NCBI GenBank assembly: GCA_934463175.1
Contig: CAKSIW010000082.1
Span: 1-10,807 of the forward strand
Reading direction: 5' to 3'
Source of the DNA: an uncultured Clostridia bacterium
GTDB lineage: Bacteria > Bacillota > Clostridia > Monoglobales > Monoglobaceae
DNA length: 10,807 nt
Shown: positions 6,513 through 10,807 of the stretch, in pieces
How positions within the stretch are numbered: the stretch's first letter is position 1
Layout of the letters: each line of letters begins with the position of its first letter
The notes under the pieces: model-generated
Seen by the model: only the letters and a program-made list of their open reading frames with translations
Told to the model about the DNA's origin: nothing
Databases searched by the model: none
Made by a program: the position numbers and the translations under genes

Positions 6513-7778
6513 ATGAAACGATATGATTTGGCAGTAATCGGCGGAGGATTTTCGGGTACGGCAGCTGCAATCAGTGCCGCACGCGCAGGGCTTTCTGTCT
6601 TATTGATTGAAAAAAGCAATTCTCTCGGCGGAGCGGCAGCGGTTAACCTGGTTAATCCGTTCATGATCAGCCGCACGAAGCTGACCAAAGACGGTCAGAC
6701 CGAATTTTTCGACCTGAGCCGGGGTATTTTTTTGGAAATAGTTGACAAACTAATGGGGAGAGACGCTTATAATTTCAGACCGAATCAAATATTCCGCGAA
6801 GAATACCTGAAGCTGATTTTAAACCGAATGACAATTGAGGCTGGCGTTGACTTGCTTTTCCACTCATATCTGATCGGTGCAAAGGCTGAAAACAATCGCG
6901 TCATCTCTGTCAGCATTGCAAACAAATCAGGCATATCCGAAGTTGAAGCGGATTATTTTATTGACGCCACAGGCGACGGAGATTTAGTCAGCATGGCAGG
7001 CTTTCCGTGTCGGCTCGGAAGAGAAAAAGACGGTCTGTGTCAGCCCATGACGCTGTGCTTCAGAGTGTCAAATGTCGATATGGAAAAGTTTGAAAAATCG
7101 TGCCACACGCTCAACAAGCTGTACCGCGAATTTCAGGCGCGCGGTGAAATCAAAAACCCCCGTGAAGATATTTTGGTTTTCAAAAGTGTTTTAGATAACA
7201 CTCTTCATTTTAACTCCACACGCATTGTCAAGCTTAATCCCGTTGACGCCTTTGACCGAACCAAGGCGGAAATTGAGGCAAGAGAGCAGGTGTTTGAGCT
7301 GTTCAATTTCTTAAAAGATAATATTGACGGGTTTCAGAACGCAGACCTTGCCTCCACCGCTTCTGAAATCGGTGTGCGCGAAAGCCGTATGATTGACGGA
7401 GAATATGTTCTGACAGAAAAAGACCTTGTGGAGTGCAGAGTTTTTGAGGATTCAATTGCTCTCGGCAACTATGACATCGACATACACAACCCCGAAGGAA
7501 GCGGAACAAGCCACTATTTCTTCCCCGACGGTCAGTATTACACCATTCCATACAGATGCCTGATTCCCAAAGCCTCTCAGAACCTTCTGGCTGTCGGAAG
7601 ATGTATTTCCGCAACACACGAAGCACAAGCCTCGATAAGAATTATGCCGATTGTATGCTGCTTGGGTGAGGCGGCAGGCACGGCAGTAGGCATTGCAAAA
7701 AAATCTGATTCAGGCGTGAGGGATATAGATATTAAAAAGCTTCAGGAGCAGCTCAAAAAGCAGGGTGCTGTTTTGTAA
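6513..7778 (+). CDS. FAD-dependent oxidoreductase (FAD_oxidored/PF12831-like)
   Basis: This soluble flavoprotein has 421 residues. The N-terminal Rossmann fold is plain: VIGGGFSGTAAA at 8-19 gives GxGxxG, and the second strand ends in LLIEK with Glu33 to bind the adenosine ribose, followed by LGG. FIDATGDGD (about 148-156) and the C-terminal IMPIVCCLGEAAGTAVGIA segment (about 381-399) complete the FAD site as in FAD_oxidored proteins. The physiological substrate is unknown; such proteins often sit beside sugar-uptake and glycosidase genes. ATG 6513 is preferred because GAGGG lies 8 nt upstream; an in-frame GTG at 6504 would overlap that site. It is divergent from the PocR-AraC gene, sharing a short promoter region, and is monocistronic, since a terminator follows 83 bp after the stop. 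Oxidation of the imported compound or its aglycone is only a suggestion. Confidence 0.88.
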   Translation: MKRYDLAVIGGGFSGTAAAISAARAGLSVLLIEKSNSLGGAAAVNLVNPFMISRTKLTKDGQTEFFDLSRGIFLEIVDKLMGRDAYNFRPNQIFREEYLKLILNRMTIEAGVDLLFHSYLIGAKAENNRVISVSIANKSGISEVEADYFIDATGDGDLVSMAGFPCRLGREKDGLCQPMTLCFRVSNVDMEKFEKSCHTLNKLYREFQARGEIKNPREDILVFKSVLDNTLHFNSTRIVKLNPVDAFDRTKAEIEAREQVFELFNFLKDNIDGFQNADLASTASEIGVRESRMIDGEYVLTEKDLVECRVFEDSIALGNYDIDIHNPEGSGTSHYFFPDGQYYTIPYRCLIPKASQNLLAVGRCISATHEAQASIRIMPIVCCLGEAAGTAVGIAKKSDSGVRDIDIKKLQEQLKKQGAVL

Positions 7779-8124
7779 CAGAAAATTTAAACCGCGTTTA
7801 GTGTGTTTTGATTCCATTTCTGCGACCTGATTAATGGCTGTTTTGCCGAAATAAAAGAGCTATAGGCAGAGAACCGAAATTCGGTTCTCTGCCTATGTTT
7901 TAATTCAACCACAGATTCATTCGGGTCATCATACGCCGAAACCGCTGCGGCAACCTTCATAAGCTGATTTGCCCCGTCCCGCCCAATACGGCAGTCATTG
8001 CGGTTGTGCCGCATATTTGCCGCGCTAAGCAAAAAGCGCATCTGCAATTTTCTTGAACATTGCAAATCATCTCACCGCTTTGAGGTGTCGGAAATCATTT
8101 TACGCACAATACGCATAAAAGCCG
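7779..8124. other. 346-bp gap without a convincing gene
   Basis: The gap lies between the convergent oxidoreductase and LRR/SLH genes. It holds the large palindromic terminator (7862-7896) and a small hairpin (TGCGG at 7999-8003, CCGCA at 8009-8013). A 92-codon minus-strand frame (8065 to 7787) has a TTG start and reads straight through the terminator palindrome, so it is not accepted as a gene. The section 7905-8070 is less A/T-rich than the other intergenic regions, so it could be a decayed gene fragment or a dispersed repeat, which cannot be decided here. Confidence 0.5.
7862..7901. terminator. Strong, probably bidirectional terminator; 35-bp perfect palindrome
   Basis: Bases 7862-7878 are perfectly complementary to 7880-7896 around A7879, giving in practice a 15-bp stem with a 5-nt AAATT loop. 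On the plus strand GTTTT follows (7897-7901), which would end the oxidoreductase transcript 83 bp after its stop codon. On the minus strand the arm is followed by GCTCTTTTATTT, so it could also end the LRR/SLH transcript, although that stop codon is about 230 bp away. Confidence 0.85.
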
Positions 8125-10008
8125 TTAGTCCTTATTCAGAACATATGAAAACTTTGAAAACATGGTTGCAGTGTTCGCTCTTGACGGCGCAATCTGCGGG
8201 CAGATTGAGTATTCATAGCCGCCGGGCGAGAAAATAAACATAACATTTTCATCAAAGCACCATGCAATTGCTCCTTTTGCATAATCCGAAATATCCTTAA
8301 AATCGCTGTAGGACTCCAGTGCAGAAATGGTATTCTCGCCGCCGCTCCGGGACATATCAATTCCCTGCTTTTCGGCATATCTGTAAAATATTGCCGCAAT
8401 CTGCTCCCGCGTTATCGTGTCATACGGCGAGAACGATGTGCCTCCCGTTCCGTTGATAACACCGTTTTCAGCCGCCCAGTTTACCGCTTTTTTATACCAT
8501 TCCTCAGTCAAATCACTGAATCTGTCGGAAGCCGCAGTCTCAGGCTGACCTGCAAGACGATAGAACATTGTCGCAAACTGCGCACGGTTCATTGTGTCAT
8601 CGGGAGAAAATGTGTCAGCACCCGTTCCGTTCATGATTCCCTTGTCAAGGCAAAACTCAATTCCGTAATGATTCGGGTCTCCGTCGGCACTCTGTATATC
8701 ACGGAAACGCTTAACCGCACAGCTGTCTCCCTTTTCTTCACAGGTAAACCTTCCGTCTGCCGCAGCTGTCGGCTCGCCTTTTTCTATTGTCTCTCCCGTG
8801 TCAAGCAGAACGCATTTAAAGCCGTTGTCCTTTGCATATTGTTCGGCCGCCGTGCCGCTGTAGCATTTGATGACAAGATTCTCGTTTCTCACATCATAAT
8901 CATTCACATAGTCCCAGCCGAAAGCGTGTAAATCAATCTGTGTCACACTTCTCGGAACAGTGATCTCATTCAGGTTATTACAACGGAAAAACGCTGCCTC
9001 TCCGATACGCTCAACGCCTTCCGAAATCGTGAGGCTTGAAAGGCTTTCGCACCATGAAAATGCATTGTCTCCTATTTCCTTGACATTTCCCGGAATGACA
9101 ACATTATTGAGGTTTTTGCACCAATAAAAGCCAAGGTGCGGAATTGCCTTCAAGGTTGAAGGGAGCTTCACCGATGTAATGTTTGACATACCAAATGCGT
9201 TCTCGCACATCATTGTTGTGCCTTCGCGGATTTCAATATCTCCGGTTGCTTCCCATTCATGAATCTGTTTGTTTTCGGTCGGTGCTGACGGGTCGGGGTT
9301 CTCTATCATAGCATATCCTATTTTCAAGCCTGCAATGAGATATTGCCCGTGATACAGAATCTCGTTTTCACGGTTAGCAGCATCAGCCTCATATGCCGAA
9401 CCAAACAAAATATTCTCGCCCAAAAATTCAAGATTTTTCGGCAAAGTGATATTTTTTAATGCTTTTCCGCTTATTGCCTCTTTGCCTATGTACTTTACGC
9501 TATCAGGAATAACAAGCGTTTCAAGCTCATCGCCGCAGTCTATTGCCGCGTCTTTTATAACCTCAAGACCATCATTTAAATTAAGATACTTTAAATATCT
9601 TCCGTAAATTGCGCTGTTTCCGATTTCCTTTATTGTAGAAGGCAAAGTAATTCCGACAATTTTCGCCGCGCTGTCCCGAAGTGCGCCGTCGCCTATAGCT
9701 GTAACCGTGTGTCCGTTGATTTCTGAAGGTATATTGAATTCGTATTCGCCGCCCATAAATTTTCCGGCATAGTCCGTAATCATAGCTGTTCCGTCTTCTC
9801 TAACCGCATAAATCAGCGATGTGCCATCGTTCGGATCATCTTTTTCTCTCATTTGTTCCAAATCGTCACTTACAATTGTTTTGCTTTGTTCATATCCGTT
9901 CGCACCGTATTCGGTGTCATAAACATTCCATGCTCCCGCAGTCGGAATAAAAACAGTTGTGAGCATTGCCGCGCCAAGCATTGCGCAGATTATTTTTTTT
10001 GCTTTCAT
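8125..10008 (-). CDS. Secreted BspA-like leucine-rich-repeat protein with SLH cell-wall anchors
   Basis: This 627-residue exported surface protein has a Lys-rich start, a hydrophobic core (about 7-23) and a likely signal peptidase I site after AGA near residue 26. Residues about 95-204 and 253-370 hold LRR_5 (BspA/TpLRR) repeats of roughly 22-24 residues, visible as repeated units like ITLPSTIKEIG, LVIPDSVKYIG, VVIPGNVKEIGDNAF and LTISEGVERIGEAAF. A linker about 205-252 separates the blocks. Two good SLH domains follow (about 434-487 and 494-547), with GIMNGTGADTFSPDDTMNRAQFA and VINGTGGTSFSPYDTITREQIA motifs. A third, divergent one spans about 567-621. SLH domains bind secondary cell-wall polymers. 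The LRRs probably bind proteins or glycans, ligand unknown. ATG at 10008 follows AAAGGCGGAGG. It is monocistronic and no link to the transport operon is visible. Confidence 0.92.
   Translation of the reverse strand: MKAKKIICAMLGAAMLTTVFIPTAGAWNVYDTEYGANGYEQSKTIVSDDLEQMREKDDPNDGTSLIYAVREDGTAMITDYAGKFMGGEYEFNIPSEINGHTVTAIGDGALRDSAAKIVGITLPSTIKEIGNSAIYGRYLKYLNLNDGLEVIKDAAIDCGDELETLVIPDSVKYIGKEAISGKALKNITLPKNLEFLGENILFGSAYEADAANRENEILYHGQYLIAGLKIGYAMIENPDPSAPTENKQIHEWEATGDIEIREGTTMMCENAFGMSNITSVKLPSTLKAIPHLGFYWCKNLNNVVIPGNVKEIGDNAFSWCESLSSLTISEGVERIGEAAFFRCNNLNEITVPRSVTQIDLHAFGWDYVNDYDVRNENLVIKCYSGTAAEQYAKDNGFKCVLLDTGETIEKGEPTAAADGRFTCEEKGDSCAVKRFRDIQSADGDPNHYGIEFCLDKGIMNGTGADTFSPDDTMNRAQFATMFYRLAGQPETAASDRFSDLTEEWYKKAVNWAAENGVINGTGGTSFSPYDTITREQIAAIFYRYAEKQGIDMSRSGGENTISALESYSDFKDISDYAKGAIAWCFDENVMFIFSPGGYEYSICPQIAPSRANTATMFSKFSYVLNKD
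8190..8207. repeat. Perfect 8+2+8 inverted repeat inside the third SLH coding region
   Basis: CAATCTGC (8190-8197) and GCAGATTG (8200-8207) flank two G residues. The repeat encodes the SICPQIA segment of the third SLH domain, exactly where that domain departs from the usual motif. Whether it has a role or marks a local rearrangement cannot be told from one sequence. Confidence 0.6.
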
Positions 10009-10046
10009 ATCCCTCCGCCTTTCCGGATGTTTTATTTAACATTTTC

Positions 10047-10075
10047 ATTATAACACACTCTTTTTGCCAAGTAAA
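10047..10075 (-). promoter_or_regulatory. Predicted promoter of the LRR/SLH gene
   Basis: On the minus strand, TTTACT (10070-10075) and TATAAT (10047-10052) are spaced by 17 bp. A start near 10040 would give a leader of about 32 nt with AAAGGCGGAGG in front of the ATG at 10008. Confidence 0.65.
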
Positions 10076-10088
10076 TATTTTTCCGTAA

Positions 10089-10109
10089 TTTACATTGCAA
10101 AAATGTAAA
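10089..10109. promoter_or_regulatory. 21-bp dyad, candidate operator between divergent promoters
   Basis: TTTACATT (10089-10096) and AATGTAAA (10102-10109) are perfect inverted repeats around GCAAA. The dyad lies between the -35 elements of the LRR/SLH and TIM-barrel promoters, about 60 and 73 bp upstream of the two predicted starts. No known regulator is recognised from the half-site. Confidence 0.4.
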
Positions 10110-10136
10110 AATTTTTTTGTGAACAGCGGTAAAAAA

Positions 10137-10165
10137 TTGACAAAAGCCCCTGCATAATGTATAAT
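10137..10165 (+). promoter_or_regulatory. Perfect consensus promoter of the TIM-barrel gene
   Basis: TTGACA (10137-10142) and TATAAT (10160-10165) match the housekeeping sigma consensus at all twelve positions, with the ideal 17-bp spacer. Transcription would start near 10172, 45 nt before the ATG. Such a strong core promoter is likely to be limited by a repressor or by the leader hairpin just downstream. Confidence 0.85.
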
Positions 10166-10181
10166 ATAAAATAATAAAAAT

Positions 10182-10197
10182 GCCGCACATATGCGGC
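10182..10197 (+). promoter_or_regulatory. 16-bp inverted repeat just downstream of the transcription start
   Basis: GCCGCA (10182-10187) and TGCGGC (10192-10197) form a perfect repeat around CATA, centred at about +18. It could be a repressor operator placed to block the very strong promoter. It could equally be an mRNA hairpin next to the ACGGAGA ribosome binding site (10201-10207), affecting translation or mRNA stability. Confidence 0.45.
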
Positions 10198-10216
10198 GGA
10201 ACGGAGATTTTAAAAT

Positions 10217-10807
10217 ATGTATTCTTTTAATTTAGGTGTCAGAGCGCACGACTTTCACGGCGAAACACTTGATGAGCTTTTCTCAAACATTTCCGAAAAG
10301 GGAATCAGAACAATTCAGTTTGCCCCGAGAAAATCCATGCCGTATCTTCCGTGGGATATGGGAATTGTAACTCCCGAGCTTGGAAGTTACATAAAAAGCA
10401 TGCTTGACAAATACGGTCTCAGAGTTTCGGTTCTCGGCTGTTATATAAACCCTTCAAACCCGAATGAGGCTGCACGCAGACGTGACATTGAATGTTTCAA
10501 GGAAAGCCTCATGCTCGCAAAATACATTGGTGCAGGCATGGTTGCAACAGAAACAGGTGCATGGAAAACACCTGCCCTCACCAACAGCGAGGGCGCATAT
10601 CAGACACTCCTTGCAACCGTCCGCGAGCTGCTCAAAACCGCTGAAGGTCTCGGTGTTAACATCGGAATTGAGCCTGTGACGGTGTATGTCATCAACTCAT
10701 GCGCCAAGATGAAACGGCTGCTCTCCGATGCGGACTCGGAAAACCTCACCATTGTTTTTGACCCCATAAATGCAATCGGAGATGACCTTGACAGCCAGTA
10801 TAAAATT
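10217..10807 (+). CDS. Sugar phosphate isomerase/epimerase-like TIM-barrel protein (partial at right edge)
   Basis: The first 197 residues are present and the frame runs off the window. The sequence fits the xylose-isomerase-like TIM-barrel family (AP_endonuc_2, PF01261): strand-end motifs TIQFAP (32-37), RVSVLGCYINP (69-79), GAGMVATETG (105-114), VNIGIEPV (147-154) and LTIVFDPIN (177-185). Glu152 and Asp182 are in the position and spacing of the first two metal ligands of UlaE/IolE-type epimerases; the expected His and second Glu would lie past the edge. A two-metal or single-metal isomerase, epimerase or lyase acting on a sugar or keto-sugar is likely, substrate unknown. There is no signal peptide. 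The ATG at 10217 has ACGGAGA about 9 nt upstream and a perfect promoter. Downstream genes, not seen here, would help assign it. Confidence 0.87.
   Translation, partial: MYSFNLGVRAHDFHGETLDELFSNISEKGIRTIQFAPRKSMPYLPWDMGIVTPELGSYIKSMLDKYGLRVSVLGCYINPSNPNEAARRRDIECFKESLMLAKYIGAGMVATETGAWKTPALTNSEGAYQTLLATVRELLKTAEGLGVNIGIEPVTVYVINSCAKMKRLLSDADSENLTIVFDPINAIGDDLDSQYKI

Noticed and set aside
7787..8065. 92-codon minus-strand frame in the intergenic gap
   Set aside because: It has a TTG start with a poor upstream site, reads through the terminator palindrome and shows no recognisable domain. It is mentioned only as a possible remnant.
8040..8073. Eleven-codon peptide frame with a GGTGA-like site (ATG near 8060, minus strand)
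   Set aside because: It is too short and has no similarity or context to support a real peptide gene.
10089..10117. Hairpin followed by a T-run read as a terminator
   Set aside because: No transcript would end here, since both neighbouring genes are transcribed away from it, and the stem is A/T-rich and separated from the T-run. An operator is the better reading.
10464..10679. 71-codon plus-strand open frame
   Set aside because: It is out of frame within the TIM-barrel gene, which is continuous from 10217 to the window end and has the family motifs.

Overview
The window looks like a chromosomal segment from an anaerobic Clostridia-type Bacillota, probably a gut or rumen organism. The reasons are moderate G+C, strong GGAGG-type ribosome binding sites, a sugar ABC importer without its own ATPase, AraC-family regulators, and a secreted BspA-like leucine-rich-repeat protein with SLH anchors. 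This placement is inference from gene style, not from a marker gene.

Layout. Bases 2-211 (+) are the C-terminal end of an AraC-family regulator cut by the window edge. Bases 5205-255 (-) form a tight four-gene operon with gaps of 14-19 bp. In transcription order it encodes a cytoplasmic GH2 glycosidase with beta-glucuronidase hallmarks, a solute-binding lipoprotein, and two MalF/MalG-type permeases. Its likely promoter is at 5292-5320. Upstream on the same strand lies a PocR-domain AraC regulator (5449-6309), closed by a clear terminator at 5391-5428. Divergent from it is a FAD-dependent oxidoreductase (6513-7778, +), which ends before a 35-bp perfect palindrome that acts as a terminator (7862-7896). 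After a 346-bp gap without a convincing gene comes a secreted LRR/SLH surface protein (8125-10008, -). Divergent from that is a TIM-barrel sugar-phosphate isomerase/epimerase-like gene (10217 onward, +), cut by the right edge and driven by a perfect consensus promoter.

How it may work together (inference). The lipoprotein and permeases would import a glycoside, probably a glucuronide or related uronide. The GH2 enzyme, which has no signal peptide, would cleave it inside the cell. The PocR-AraC protein would sense a small ligand and control the flanking promoters. A 22-bp-spaced direct repeat in the regulator/oxidoreductase intergenic region is placed where an AraC-type activator would bind. 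The FAD oxidoreductase and the TIM-barrel protein could process the released aglycone or sugar, but their substrates cannot be read from the sequence. No CRISPR, tRNA, rRNA or insertion sequence was seen.
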